A stretch of 64,000 nt of DNA from Heliopora coerulea (GCA_030142905.1 JASJOG010000610.1:1-64000); one strand, 5' to 3'. Shown: positions 55,801-63,269, counted from the first letter of the stretch. Translations and numbers: made by a program. Notes: a model not told the origin generated them from the sequence alone.

Positions 55801-56997
55801 CTCCGCGCTTTTTACTCAGATTTTCAGAGTTAGCTAATATAATGGTTAAATTAAATAAAAACCCTTTACTAGCCGATCTATATTACACTTTCAGGGGCAG
55901 TTAAAAACCGAAACAAGTTCGAAAACTGCCAGTGCGGCATTCTATTTTGGTATTCTAGTTCAACTAAATACGTTTTGAAGGTGTGAACGAGCTATTCAGA
56001 GAAAGAAAAGTCAAAATTTTGATTTGTTAAGGTTGCGTTATTTCAGGATTGGCTTAATTCAGATTACTAACCAGCAAGGATTTTCTAGACAACGCAAGAA
56101 AATTGCTTGCTTTTCTTTGCACGGTAAAAAAAAAATCATGAATGACATCATTTCAACCGCAAAAATGTCTGGTGGAAGGAGGAGGTGCAACCACGTACGT
56201 TCAGTTATTTTATACGATCGAAATATCATGATTCACATTTCTATATCACCGTAGAGACTCACAAAAGGTATTTTCTGTTTGTTTTATGAAATAACCAACG
56301 ATTTTTCGAGTTTTGGTGACGTCATCCTGTGGTATTGATATTTATGGAAACAAGTGCACACAGGGTTCTTATAGACAAATTAGTCCTGTAGTCATTCTGA
56401 ATCTTCCTCGCAATTTAAATTTACGTTCATTAAGATGTATTAGAAAGAGGAATGATAAAATTTAAGTTGTCTGGTTTAATTGAGATGAATGAAATAATTT
56501 TTTTTTTGTTTTATTTAAATGGTTTTTCAAGAAACTCGGGGAGACTTGCCACTGATTCGGGGCTATACGAACTCCGACGAAAATTTGGGTTAATGCCTCA
56601 TTTTTCGGGATAGTTGATACGTACATGTACGAAGTCACCGTGACCCAGCGAAGTGCCTTGCAACGTAACAATAGGAACACAACACGAACCTTAGGACACT
56701 TGGATCACATCATCACAAGTCTGGTACTGCAACCATTACTCTTCCAAGTCTCTCACAATATCCATTACGTTGTGTTGCATTATGTACCGTAGTTACATGA
56801 CACCGTAGTTACATGACACCCCGTCACCCTCTCCCTCTGCTCATTCCCATTCTGTTATCATGTCTCGCCGTCCCTCTTCCAGTCCTTCTTATACTTACAT
56901 TAGTTTTTATGTTTGGATTAGCCCCGTGATCTAATAGCATGGAGGCTGCTTCCACATGTCCTTCCTTCGCTGCCAAGTGTAGGGGACTTACACCTGT
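31940..56997 (-). CDS. ANK: Ankyrin, membrane-binding end through stop (5' part outside window)
   Basis: Adaptor linking membrane proteins to the spectrin skeleton. Fourteen exons: 56997-56899, 55610-55512, 54806-54609, 52416-52282, 50674-50557, 48640-48298, 46863-46738, 45850-45633, 44390-44185, 41597-41317, 39453-39257, 38410-38139, 34129-33987, 32387-31940. All junctions are GT-AG and in phase; the 2883 bases encode 960 residues and end at TGA 31942-31940. Order: last ankyrin repeats, acidic linker, ZU5N with the VDARG motif (the DAR triplet needed for beta-spectrin binding in vertebrate ankyrins), ZU5C, UPA with FCMTDDKVDKTLE, then a death domain and about 85 residues of tail. This ZU5-ZU5-UPA-DD order is specific to ankyrins. 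Vertebrate ANK1/2/3 are later duplicates, so no paralogue can be named. Introns carry Penelope elements, a hammerhead motif and MITEs. Confidence 0.95.
32600..33030. repeat. Degenerate AAGTA/AAGTG simple repeat
   Basis: About 430 bp of AAGTAA, AAAGTG and GAAGTG variants downstream of the first death-domain exon of ankyrin. The minus-strand frames over it are low-complexity artefacts. Confidence 0.85.
33160..33292 (-). mobile_element. tRNA-derived SINE, type A (copy 4)
   Basis: Best preserved copy: GAGTCTCGGAAGCTCAATGG and GGTTGCGGGTCCGATCCCCG on the minus strand, followed by GCTCAGAAATCATTTTCTGA. Lies downstream of the first death-domain exon of ankyrin. Confidence 0.75.
33987..34129 (-). 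CDS. ANK: Ankyrin exon: first half of death domain
   Basis: Encodes EVGRDTGAQEIPDKLLELIA and then KNLGDDWIAFGQQFGLDDSK, LQDILDL. The LGDDW--FGQQFGLDDSKLQ-I pattern is a classic death-domain helix 1-3 signature. It joins directly in phase after UPA, so the UPA-DD spacer is only about 10 residues, much shorter than the spacer in vertebrate ankyrins. Acceptor CAATAG, donor AAA|GTAAGA. Confidence 0.93.
34227..34318 (+). repeat. AC/AT/GT microsatellite able to form a cruciform
   Basis: Runs of ATACAT and (AC)n, then ATATATAT, then (GT)n. The AC and GT arms are mutually complementary, and the GT run ends right at stem I of the hammerhead. Confidence 0.85.
34314..34373 (+). ncRNA. Type I hammerhead ribozyme motif
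   Basis: All core elements are present. Stem I is ATTCAC (34314-34319) with GTGAAT (34368-34373). CTGATGA is at 34320-34326. Stem II is GTGTGGCAAG (34327-34336) with CTTGTCATAC (34344-34353), ten pairs including two G-U, with loop CTTCGGA. GAAA is at 34354-34357. Stem III is ACAG with CTGT around a 2-nt loop, followed by GTA with the predicted cleavage after A34367. Minimal stem III is typical of the retroelement-borne hammerheads known from Penelope terminal repeats and retrozymes, which act as dimers. It lies antisense in the ankyrin intron 185 bp from the first death-domain exon and follows a (GT)n tract directly. Confidence 0.8.
34398..34450 (+). repeat. AT-rich microsatellite
   Basis: TATATATGTATA-type repeat; a similar run occurs at 34812-34846. 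Both follow a hammerhead copy by a few tens of bases. Confidence 0.8.
34456..34554. repeat. Palindromic element TTTAAAAACCGAGCAGG...CGAGTTTTTTAAA
   Basis: Imperfect inverted repeat centred near 34507. The left arm contains TTTATCGGGATTTAAAACAC and the right arm GTGTTTCAGACCCGATAAA. It lies between the two hammerhead copies. A looser relative is at 62645-62765 (CACTAGGCTGTCGCC, TGAGTCCGATGAAAC). Confidence 0.6.
34723..34787 (+). ncRNA. Decayed second hammerhead copy
   Basis: Shares GAGTGTGG, GGCTTCG and CCATACGAAA with the motif at 34314-34373, and AATAAATGAAGTAACC just downstream of it. The CTGATGA box has become ATTATGA and stems I and III are mispaired, so it should be inactive. Head-to-tail pairs of hammerheads are usual in Penelope terminal repeats. 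Confidence 0.55.
36603..36735. repeat. 12-bp minisatellite, GGGATTCGAGTT
   Basis: About eleven units of GGGATTCGAGTT or GGGACTCGAGTT with drift to AATTCAGATTCG; TCGA occurs in most units. In the ankyrin intron between UPA and the death domain. Confidence 0.85.
38139..38410 (-). CDS. ANK: Ankyrin exon: end of UPA
   Basis: Encodes GFTEVACSRNIEICEGQTIF, then LHCTGNMAATVNNSLQLNFF and AFRENRLPFTVHVVD through CALDINLSTD. The EVA-S--IE--EG and F-ENRLPF-V motifs match vertebrate UPA. Acceptor TTTCAG, donor GAC|GTAAGT, phase 1 in and phase 0 out. Confidence 0.95.
38940..39045 (-). mobile_element. Penelope 3'-end fragment
   Basis: Minus strand CTGATGAAGGCACTTGTCC then TGAGTGTCGAAACGTTGGG, the stem-loop motif that ends the Penelope elements in this window. 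No coding remnant recognised. Confidence 0.4.
39257..39453 (-). CDS. ANK: Ankyrin exon: UPA domain
   Basis: Encodes YCLVDTFNDSDVTKDARLMY, then KKLTSVPYLAKFVVFAKLSA and DDRYANLRVFCMTDDKVDKT, LETQT. VPY-AKFVVFAK and the invariant FCMTDDKVDKTLE make this the most diagnostic exon of the gene. The acceptor is TCGTCAG and the donor ACAG|GTCTGT. Confidence 0.96.
39658..39858 (-). mobile_element. tRNA-derived SINE, type B (copy 4, head missing)
   Basis: Reverse copy carrying tail and body (CTATACTGGATAACC, GGAGTACCCGGAGAAAGCC, CTCACATGTGACC) but no tRNA head: a 5'-truncated insertion about 200 bp upstream of ankyrin UPA exon 39453-39257. Confidence 0.7.
40478..40565 (+). repeat. CT-rich polypyrimidine tract
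   Basis: CTCCCCCCTCTCGCTCTCCC-type low complexity in an ankyrin intron; no other content seen. Confidence 0.8.
41317..41597 (-). CDS. ANK: Ankyrin exon: end of ZU5C and start of UPA
   Basis: Encodes VQPVDQRFNDQQEGAAISPI, then VKISPAGLAFSRPVIVSFPT, through SDWNDITEYTPLKVINGCAT to FTTEEPGR. SPIV-I-P-G--F-RP--V--P and W-DIT--TPL are ankyrin signatures. The donor GGCAG|GTTAGG is used rather than the later GTCAAG because it rebuilds the Arg codon with the next exon. A Penelope-like element starts only about 65 bp upstream of the acceptor. Confidence 0.92.
41661..43870 (+). mobile_element. Penelope-like retroelement, 5'-truncated, in ankyrin intron
   Basis: Lies antisense to ankyrin between exons 44390-44185 and 41597-41317. 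It holds one long uninterrupted frame (41679-43580) and about 290 bp of 3' sequence including a CTGAAGATGACC...GTCGAAACG stem-loop. The left edge is marked by a 20-bp perfect inverted repeat (41665-41684 with 41724-41743), suggesting a 5' inversion at insertion. The 5' end of a full element is absent. Exact 3' boundary and target-site duplication could not be fixed. Confidence 0.85.
41679..43580 (+). CDS. Penelope-like reverse transcriptase with GIY-YIG endonuclease
   Basis: A 633-codon frame without stops. RT motifs in order: PADKGRVTVVMDK (about residue 83), YELPKLHKP, RPIVSFCGSPTYELSK, FDVKSLFTSIP (motif A), GTAMGSPVSVVVAE (motif B), FRYVDDT (motif C, catalytic DD) and FLDCLV. After a linker comes the endonuclease: GAVYKINCSDC...THIGETSRNLNIRLTEHK, a GIY-YIG-type domain as in EN-carrying Penelope elements. 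PKLHK and the C-terminal GIY-YIG separate this from non-LTR and LTR reverse transcriptases. The first 15 or so residues derive from the inverted 5' segment, so the natural N terminus is missing. Domains look intact, implying a recent insertion. Codon use is A/C-rich, unlike the host exons. Confidence 0.9.
   Translation: MFYFYMLEVKHSITPKHIPTEAIVSSVEAVLASQRDLAETTKDEIRSRVASTVQSTSIRDTNLTTVEKQALKRLKHDENIVILPADKGRVTVVMDKTDYYDKMDELVNNKQTYELHRRDPAPSLQRKLNNKIFSMRKTNTITQQTYYRLRCSVPRSPKLYELPKLHKPQIPMRPIVSFCGSPTYELSKYFTTILQPRTNKSQHRLQSTETFINNLKTVQIPHNHKLVSFDVKSLFTSIPLQLAVECTKTAINEFTDALPLPTGDIVELLELCLTSTYFQYNGKHYKQLHGTAMGSPVSVVVAEIVMQSIEERALATYKHTLPFWFRYVDDTITALPEEEIDEFHKHINEQNSHVQFTKEIEEHGAIPFLDCLVSRDNNKLQTTVYRKPTHTDRLLDQSSYNPTSYKATTIKALTRRAQLICNSPDALRQENDYLQCVFYKNNYNSDFIKLNTYKDNERDENNSPTTTTATIPYIKGTSEIISRILRPYNIRVAHKPITTLRHVLTNVKDREQPHERQGAVYKINCSDCQATHIGETSRNLNIRLTEHKRATKNSDKTNHIAEHHRQTKHNIDWESAKCITYSTNYKQRLTLESWYTNLEQNPLNRSQQLPGPYKRPIHKVKRASSQWTYTSTN
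44185..44390 (-). CDS. ANK: Ankyrin exon: start of ZU5C
   Basis: Encodes DNDDPTIETQYVKISLNEFP, then GKLAVISRLKKETFVTGTKG and onward to a donor after MLELQ. The FP-K-AVISR and G-KG--I opening strands correspond to vertebrate FPQYFAVVSR...GPEGG. Vertebrates have a longer acidic insert before this point; here the connection from ZU5N is short. Phase 1 in, phase 0 out. Confidence 0.93.
44930..45595 (+). mobile_element. Decayed Penelope-like element with inverted terminal repeats
   Basis: About 130-bp arms at 44940-45090 and 45460-45595 are inverted copies of each other. They share the AACTTTTAATA edge, the ACCCAACGT stem-loop, the CTTTATATAAGATGTAAA stretch and the ACCCTTTTAGGATTT inner edge. 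Between them, on the plus strand, a frame ends EAFYIDKLKPSLNKKIEGGN, LNLVLSA stop, the typical C terminus of a GIY-YIG endonuclease of this class; the RT is gone. It lies in the ankyrin intron between exons 45850-45633 and 44390-44185, with its right end about 40 bp from the donor. Confidence 0.7.
45633..45850 (-). CDS. ANK: Ankyrin exon: rest of ZU5N
   Basis: Encodes SLKPSLMPSLGEGESCACRI, then IDLGPSGVRFLKAVSLDVPH and FASLRNGERELVILSTDDGG, ending near WKEMAVENGG. LGPSG--FL--V-LD-PHFAS and GERELV-L are near-identical to the vertebrate ankyrin ZU5N core. The acceptor is TTTTTTCCAG and the donor GGAG|GTACAT. The right end of a Penelope remnant lies within about 50 bp of this donor. Confidence 0.95.
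46374..46470. repeat. Dispersed repeat, GACGAGTAAAATCGTCTG family (copy 2)
   Basis: TTGACGAGTAAAATCGTCTG then GCGTTAGCC, with the TAAAAT-GTCTGGCG unit repeated a second time. Confidence 0.6.
46480..46670 (+). repeat. Dispersed repeat, GTTTACATGTAC type (copy 2)
   Basis: Second copy of the family at 1975-2175, ending CGCACGTGTAAGCAGCCC. A looser third member with similar inverted ends is at 61738-61925 (GGCTGTTTACAAGGGCGA and TCGCCCGTGTAAATACGC). Confidence 0.75.
46738..46863 (-). CDS. ANK: Ankyrin exon: start of ZU5N
   Basis: Encodes FLISFMVDARGCQMQSSETG and then IKMSVPPQSCRMPTRITCRL, LK. VDARG, the PP-xC turn and PTRITCRL are the diagnostic first strands of ankyrin ZU5N. Most of the reading frame is too short to stand out, so the exon is found by homology. 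The acceptor is CATTCAG and the donor GAA|GTAAGA, phase 2/2. Confidence 0.93.
47424..47790. mobile_element. Inverted-repeat element with head-to-head telomere-like core
   Basis: Arms 47480-47519 and 47711-47750 are complementary at 38 of 40 positions, and similarity continues outward (TTAATGAGACG left, CCTAATGAGACGC read inverted on the right). The centre has four ATTAGG units followed by ACCCTAACCCTAACCCTA (47593-47635). A related core, without recognised arms, is at 30856-30940 and ends with the same GAATCTTAGGTGAG. Confidence 0.65.
48298..48640 (-). CDS. ANK: Ankyrin exon: Ser-rich linker before ZU5
   Basis: A 343-bp exon encoding about 114 residues, Ser/Asp/Glu-rich and probably disordered, starting NRSNESDEEYLQSF and ending PPVSGG. 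The final GG is completed by exon 46863-46738 to give SGGFLISFMVDARG, matching the vertebrate SGFLVSFMVDARG junction. This length between repeats and ZU5 is close to that of vertebrate ankyrins. The donor is a strong GTAAGT. Confidence 0.92.
48710..49484. mobile_element. pogo/mariner-like non-autonomous TIR element
   Basis: Ends CAGTGGAACTCCG and, inverted, TAGTGGAACCCCG, flanked by TA on both sides (48708-48709 and 49485-49486). Internal GTTAATACGGCCA and GTTAATGCGGCCA motifs. No transposase frame in 775 bp. Lies 70 bp upstream of ankyrin exon 48640-48298. Confidence 0.7.
50557..50674 (-). CDS. ANK: Ankyrin exon: acidic linker
   Basis: Encodes ASKGGERPPLPRQVSEIPEE and then LEDDASEGTPTLEVEDIEE, a strongly acidic stretch between the repeats and ZU5N, with a PPLPR motif that could be an SH3 ligand (inference). 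Acceptor TTATAG, donor GAAG|GTACGC, phase 0 in and phase 1 out, supported by joins on both sides. Confidence 0.88.
51560..51790 (-). mobile_element. tRNA-derived SINE, type C (copy 2, degenerate)
   Basis: Minus strand AATCGGTGGAGCAACGGTC and GCGAGCTCTAACCCTGCTC in the same order as the 16240 copy, with a matching TAAGAGTCATCGTCAGGGTG body on the plus strand. Confidence 0.45.
52282..52416 (-). CDS. ANK: Ankyrin exon: final repeat and capping segment
   Basis: Encodes EGFTALYIAQYLSQTVTTVE, then WKHILEMLFRVT and THVSVTVLEREE. It aligns with the terminal, degenerate repeat of vertebrate ankyrins (TPL-IA-RLG-ISV-DVL). Phase 0/0, 135 bp, acceptor CTTATAG, donor GAG|GTAAGA. Confidence 0.92.
53150..53306. 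mobile_element. Palindromic MITE, ends TAATACCATGAC
   Basis: The left arm ACTAATACCATGACATG, GGAAATGAGTCATTAAACG is complementary to the right arm CATTTAATCACTAATTTCC, CATGTCATGGTATTA, around a CTCGGGAGG and CCTCCCTCGG core. Confidence 0.7.
54609..54806 (-). CDS. ANK: Ankyrin exon: two ankyrin repeats
   Basis: A 198-bp phase 0/0 exon, exactly two repeats: SGFTPLHIACHCGHYEMAKL... and QRYMPLHFAAQQGHVKIIEL... . The second repeat has Met in place of the usual Thr in TPLH. The 33-codon modularity of exon borders across three successive exons matches ankyrin genes generally. Confidence 0.95.
55512..55610 (-). CDS. ANK: Ankyrin exon: one ankyrin repeat
   Basis: A 99-bp phase 0/0 exon encoding NGLTPLHVCARYNQVEVARV and then LLKYMAEINAQTT. 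The TPLH and VARVLL helices are intact. The RYNQVEVA wording closely matches a late repeat of vertebrate ankyrins. The acceptor is TTCTTAG and the donor ACG|GTACGT. Confidence 0.95.
56899..56997 (-). CDS. ANK: Ankyrin exon: one ankyrin repeat
   Basis: Exactly 99 bp, phase 0/0, encoding TGVSPLHLAAKEGHVEAASM and then LLDHGANPNIKTN, a textbook 33-residue repeat (G-SPLHLAA-EGH---LL--GA). The acceptor is TCTCAG and the donor AAT|GTAAGT. This is the most 5' ankyrin exon visible; no further repeat exon was found between here and base 64000. Confidence 0.95.
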
Positions 56998-57135
56998 CTG
57001 AGATATGACATACAAAAGCAGGCTTAGATCTAGCGATATAACTCTTATATCAGGGGAAAAGCAGCAATATAATCGACCTGCTGTGATGAGCGAACAATTT
57101 GGGAAGGTTGAGTAACATTGATCCAATGGAATAAA

Positions 57136-57393
57136 CCCTTACAAAAATTTCACACATCAGACTTCACATGTGAAATTGGAACGTGTGAAGTTGTTTCACA
57201 TGTGAACACACGTGAGCCACATGTGAATCACATGTAAACCACAAGTGTAAATCATGTGAAATCAAATTTTACGTGAAACTTGAGCACGTGAAAAACAAAC
57301 GATATTTCCACATGTAAAATTTAAACATTTACGTTAATCACGTGTGATGACGTAACATCACACATGCAAAATCATGTGGAATTTTCGTGAGGG
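57136..57393. mobile_element. TIR element with CACATGTG internal palindromes (copy 2)
   Basis: 258 bp, same family as 3169-3440: ends CCCTTACAAAAATTTCACA and, inverted, CCCTCACGAAAATTCCACA. The interior is rich in CACATGTGAA variants. It lies in the ankyrin intron just upstream of the first visible repeat exon. No coding capacity. Confidence 0.7.
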
Positions 57394-57874
57394 AAACCTC
57401 AAACACATGACTCGTGGTAAGTCTCAAATCCCTTCTTCCTTCATACTGGATTGTACATTCTCCTATAATGCTCCTCGCTGGGTATACCCACTGTTGTGTT
57501 TCGCTGACCGACTTTAGGAATATTTCACGTTATTTCTCATACGAAGAGCATTTGCCACACCGGGAATTGAGACATTTTAATTGAGACTAAAATTTCACTT
57601 CATAAGTGGTAATTTAGACATTTCAGCAAATGAACAGCTTGAATCGCATCCATGGTTCAAAATTAGGTGCTCGAATGTTTTGGGTTTTGTTTTTCTTTTC
57701 ACATTTGAAATTGCGAATTCGGATATGAAAGTTCATTTACCGCAGGGTTTCAGCCAGGGGGTCGAGGGGTCAAGCCTACCACGGCGGGATACTCCCTCCC
57801 AAAAATGATTCATTTGCGTCTTATGTTACAACGGTTGAAGGCGCTCGCGTCAAGAGCAGGTGAGTAAACATTTA

Positions 57875-58086
57875 GACTCCGTTCACACGATACCGGTACG
57901 AAACTGCACCGGTATCAAAATATCACGGTACGAACCTGTTCACACGACACCGGTAGAGGTACAGTTTCATTACAGTTTCACATTACGGTTTCATGCTTTT
58001 TCATACCGGTACCGTGTGAACGCAAGGCCTAACCGAAATAATTTCGTTACGGTTTCATTTCTTACCGGTATCGTGTGAACGGGGTC
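57875..58086. mobile_element. Harbinger-like MITE with TTA target duplication
   Basis: TIRs GACTCCGTTCACACGATACC and, inverted, GACCCCGTTCACACGATACC, flanked by TTA at 57872-57874 and 58087-58089. The interior repeats ACCGGTA and GTTTCA motifs. The 3-bp TWA-type duplication is typical of PIF/Harbinger (established for that superfamily). Confidence 0.75.
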
Positions 58087-58889
58087 TTATTCAACTATAA
58101 TTATGAATTAAAAATGAGCTACACATTTCCTCACGAACGATCACAATCAAATGACTAGGGGCGATCTCTCATCCCAAAAATCTGGGGGGCAACGTCTGTC
58201 TACCCCTTTCACTTGAGGAACACCTAATCATCATATGAAATGACAAGAAAAATTTGGAACAAGTGAGATGAAATGAAATGAGGTTCGGATGTGTGATCTG
58301 AATAAGCACGAACACATAGAAAAATTTCAACCTAATTTTAAAAAAAATACGGATTTTTTTTAACTACTTTTAACTACTCAAAAGAATGTTTCATCCGCCA
58401 AGCAAATACTTTGAAGTTGGCTAAATAAACTTAGCTATAGCGTAATTTTTCAGTACACTTCTCGGTGTTTGAATATTGCATAAAACACTCTGCCGCAAAT
58501 TTGATCTACTACATAAGACGTCCTTCCAGCAATGATGCATACGTTAGGTGGACAAAAAGGTTCAGGATGGATGGCGAAACGTTAAGGGATCCTACTTAAT
58601 CATCCAATGTCAGGTTTTGTGGTAAAGGTACTTACACAAAGACGAAAACATATGAATCGGAAAATGTAATTGTATTGAATGTAATCGAAGGCTCAAAACG
58701 CCCAGAAAACCCATCCGATATGGAAGGCACCGCTTTCAAGAGCGAAGTGGAACAAAGTCGCTCTGCTCCAAACATCGCTCTGAAAATAGCGTTCCAAGTG
58801 TAAACGTAAGGCCTATCCGGTATGGTTTTCACGTCGCTACGGAAAGCTGTCTGGTATAGTGTAAACGTAGCCTCAAATCTCACAAAAAC

Positions 58890-58978
58890 AATTTCTTCTT
58901 CCCAGACGGCGATCGAAACCGCAACTTTCTGATGACTGGTGAGTCGATCTAACCATTGAACTATCGACACTCAGACGG
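58890..58978 (-). mobile_element. tRNA-derived SINE, type A (copy 5, partial)
   Basis: Minus-strand tRNA head only: GAGTGTCGATAGTTCAATGG and GAAAGTTGCGGTTTCGATCG. A further fragment of the head may be at 59120-59175. Confidence 0.65.
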
Positions 58979-61900
58979 CGAGTTAATATAAATCTTTGAG
59001 TTATCCTCCAACGTTAACACAGTTCGTTTGAGTTCAATCAAAGAGTCGCTTATTCATGTTGTTCAAGCCGTGTTAAGTCTTCATTACTCATAAACAAACT
59101 CTGAGAAAGAACCTGTAACTTCTCGAATGGCAGCTAAATGCTCTAACCGTGGAACAACTGGAACTCAGATGCCGGAATAAGGTTACTAACTGTTTTAAAT
59201 CATGGATGAGTTAGTCCGGAACAACTTGTTGGACTGCAAGTCGTCAGATGTTGGTAAACCTCCAGTAAGAAGATATTATGCAAGAAATTGCCGCTGGATG
59301 AGGTTAATTCTTGCTGTTCAGGTTGATATCAGCTTAAAAAGCAAGAAACGACAACACTTTAATTGTATAAACTTGTAATTTTTGACAAAGATAATTTGAA
59401 TTTGTCAAACATTGGACGCTGACAATTAAGTTGAGAGTTAATATTTATCCAACTTTTCGTCCCAACGATGCGGTTTTCTACTGAAATTCAAAGTAGTCAA
59501 TATCAAAGACTGACAGTTAAAGAAACAAACCCGAAGAGTTAAAATAGCTCGATCCTTTGAAAGCGTCGATATTAAATTAATACATCGTAGAAATAAACAT
59601 GACAAATATAATCACCGACGCCATGGATAAACCGAAAACGCTCGAAAACTCACGCAAGGATAATTATTACAACTTATTACGATTTCATTTATATTTTTTC
59701 GTCCTGAAGCAAAGAACTAAGATTAAATGCATTCAAAAAAACTTCCAAGAAATTTCTTAGGCTACATGCTGTGAGCTAATCGAGTTCTTAATTTTAAAGC
59801 CTGATTCTTTTGCTATCTAAGAATACGAGATATGCTTCGACGGAACAAAAGTAGTACGACCTAAGATACCTAAGAAAGCAAGTCCAAAATTACACATTCT
59901 CCAGGTCCCACGAAGTTTAATGCTATTTGGTGACACAGCAGCTCTGTTATACAATTTTTAGATTAAGTAACGAGTTTCAACAATATATATAAATGATAAG
60001 TCAGAAGAACATTTACATATCTAGTCTTTGAGTAGAATTCAGGTCATCCAGAATGTTCAAGTTGGGAATAACGTATATTCTTCTTCAACTTCAGACGAAG
60101 GAATATCGAAAACAAAGCTGTACTGTGTTCTTGTACCTGTCTCCAGCCAAGAATCACTCTTAACGTGAACAGGGTGACTGTAACATGCATATTTATTTGT
60201 CTGAGGCTAGAATTAAATGAGCGATGTCCCCAGCCATCTGTCGTCCACACATACATACATGTATAGTGAACGTATTTGCTAGGATGACATCGGAACCGGC
60301 GTTATATCGGCTGCTTATAAAGCAGGACTGAGTTGTACATAAAAATCTTTGGCACACATTTAATGCTCATCTTTCCTCACTGAGAGAACGAAGTTCGCAA
60401 GAAGCTTACCACGAGGCCAGCAACTGAAAACGTCAATCTACACACATATAGAGTATAAACAAATTCGCTCTTATTGTCGGCAAATCCTTCGAATATTCTA
60501 CGAAACAATCTTTTCTGCCGTTGAACACTTCTACACGCTGATATACACACCCTAATACACTATACGTCCAACATGTATGCAAACAAGAGGTGTATGTGCG
60601 ACATTGAAGCCAAGTGTACAAGGTATAGATCTGATGTTATTTTTATAATGTATTTCCTACCATAGAGAGGGAACGTATTGTTTTCTTTGTCTTTTAGCCT
60701 CGTTAGTCTCTTTCCTTTATTAAGGTACAAAGCATGATTGGCGAAAGGTCTCTCGCACAGAATGTGAAGATCTGGAGAGCGTTTCTAAACATCATTTGTA
60801 TTACAAACAACCAGACCAATTTTTAAAACCTCAGTTCTGTTTAAATGCAATGTGCTGCGTCATACTGTCGGCCACTTAAGTCATAATCTTAAAAAAACAT
60901 CAGTTTTTAAGTTGTTTGCGTATACGTTAAAGATGTAAATAGATGAAATGAAGCTTCTTTTGTATCGGGTTCTCTACACAAGCTAGCTGGTAGCCTTTGG
61001 TTTGGTCAACACGTGCTGATCAGCTTGTTCCCTTGCATATACTTGTACGAAATAAGACTACCGCAGAGACAAAAACCCAGTTCACTAGAAGCTTTTCGTA
61101 ACACGTAACAACGCGGAGTTGCCCGAATGATCTGTCAGAGGGTCAGATCATAAATGTACCGAAACGTCACATATATTATGGAAAGTTCCTTGAAACAATC
61201 CTTAAAATTTACAGTTGCATTAGCAAATCACATCACCACACATATAGGGTAAGGAATTAGGTAAACGATAAAAATCAAGACGCTTATGGAAACCCCCTCT
61301 GGACTGAAAGGAAAAATAATATGAATTGCAGCGTGGATAGGGATCAGATTATACATGCAATTACGGAAATCCCCCCCCCCAAAAAAAAACAAAAACAAAA
61401 AAAAACAAAGGATCTTGTATGTGATTAGGATTGCCAACATGCCATACCGTTTATTTACTGAGAAAATTCATTAAATTACTGTGCAAAGTTTATTCTTCCT
61501 GTAAATAAGTCAATAAGCAGGTGCAATATATACAGCGAAAAGGGTAAAACGCAGGTTTGTACTTTATTACTCTTGTCTCAGGAGGTCTATGATATTAGGT
61601 TGAAGATCGAAGGAGATAAAAAAAGGCCAAAGAAAGGGATGTCAAGCAGTCAAACCCATTTATCGTCCCTACTTAGCACGTCAAAGTCATAATGTATCCT
61701 GTAGAGTAGCAACAGGGGAATTTCATCGATCCCACTTAAGGGCTGTTTACAAGGGCGATTTTTGTTGCGATTTTTAGCCTCCTGACACATGCGATCGAGT
61801 GGACTGACTTGCGGAACATCTGTGCAAAGCTACACGGTACAATACCTTGGTGAGTTGTTTACTCAATCGCATGCTTCAGGATGAGAAAAATCGCGAGAAG

Positions 61901-63269
61901 AATCGCCCGTGTAAATACGCTTATATGCTAAATACGCTTATATGAATAGGTTTCTGCGATGCCCAACGTTTTTTATCCAACAATATGCAAAATCCTCTTA
62001 AATGAAACGTTGAGCAAGAACGAACTATTCGCATTTTAGTGACCTCGGCAATGTGCATGTGTTTTCTTGTGCTTCATACGATGATTCTCGTGGGATGGCC
62101 AAAAGGTATTCGGACCGCAATTTAGACATCACTTTATTAACACAAAATACTCGTTGTCCACTTGTAAACACTGGTTGAAAATTATTACGATAGACATCTT
62201 GCTGACACACGCTTAGTTCCACTCTTAAGCTATGTTTGCATTTGGACAGATGCAGAGGCAGGTACAAAGATAAGGCAAAAATCGCGATGATTGAGAATAA
62301 TCTACCTAATGCAGTAGACTGGCAGTCCAAAGCTCGTCCAAATAAAATTGTTTTTAGTCAGAAAGCGTTGTACTCCCCGCGATCAAACAACAAGCGTTTT
62401 CTCATATGTACGGATATGTTCAGGGATGCTGGCATGATTTTCAATATCGGATCGTATAGCGCCCCAGTTGCAGCTGTAAGCTGCAATAAGATTTCTTTCA
62501 GAAAGTCATAACCGAGTCGGGTGTTTATATGCCATAAGCACACACCCTTAAAATTTTTCTGGTCAAGTTTTTGAGGCTCAGAAAACTTTGATGGTCGAAG
62601 TTTCTTAGTGAAATAGCGTATTAAGGGATTCGTTTATGAACTGACTTAAAAAATTCGCAGCACGGGTTTGATTGGATCAAAAACACTAGGCTGTCGCCTC
62701 ATGTTTTGAGTCCGATGAAACAATACTGTTAGCAACTTAAATATCATTTAAAATGTTGGAAAATTTGCACTGAAAACCACATTCGTGGAAACGTGTCGTA
62801 TCGTAACGGCATCCGTATTCAACCATAACAAAAACGTAGCTTTAACATTGCAAATCAGTGAAAACCAGAGTACCAATTTGTTTCTTACGTAGTCAGATAG
62901 TAAATGTCCTTGCTTTATCCTCTAGTGCCTAACCGGTTCCAACCAACGAATGAACAATTAGCCGTCTTTTTGACAGGTCTGTATCAACATGTTCAAAGCT
63001 GTGATGTTTAAAGCCGAATGCACAGCCCTTCATGGAATGAGACACGTGACCCATCTTTATTGTAACGCGCAATTATCAAAAAGAATGTTGCAACATTTTC
63101 ACGCTGTCGTGATCCGTACTTTCGAACAGATAAATAACCTTCGATGGGTTAATCGAAGGTTCGAATCTTTTGCGAATTCCCTCCCCTAAACCCTAAACGT
63201 GGTGGGGCGCTTATGCTACAAACTATAAGCCTCAGTCGAAAATTTTAGGTGTAGGATGAAAGTGAAGGT

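Noticed and set aside
60120..60190. Possible short ankyrin exon with AG/GT borders
   Set aside because: Translation shows no ankyrin-repeat pattern and the phase does not fit 33-codon modules.
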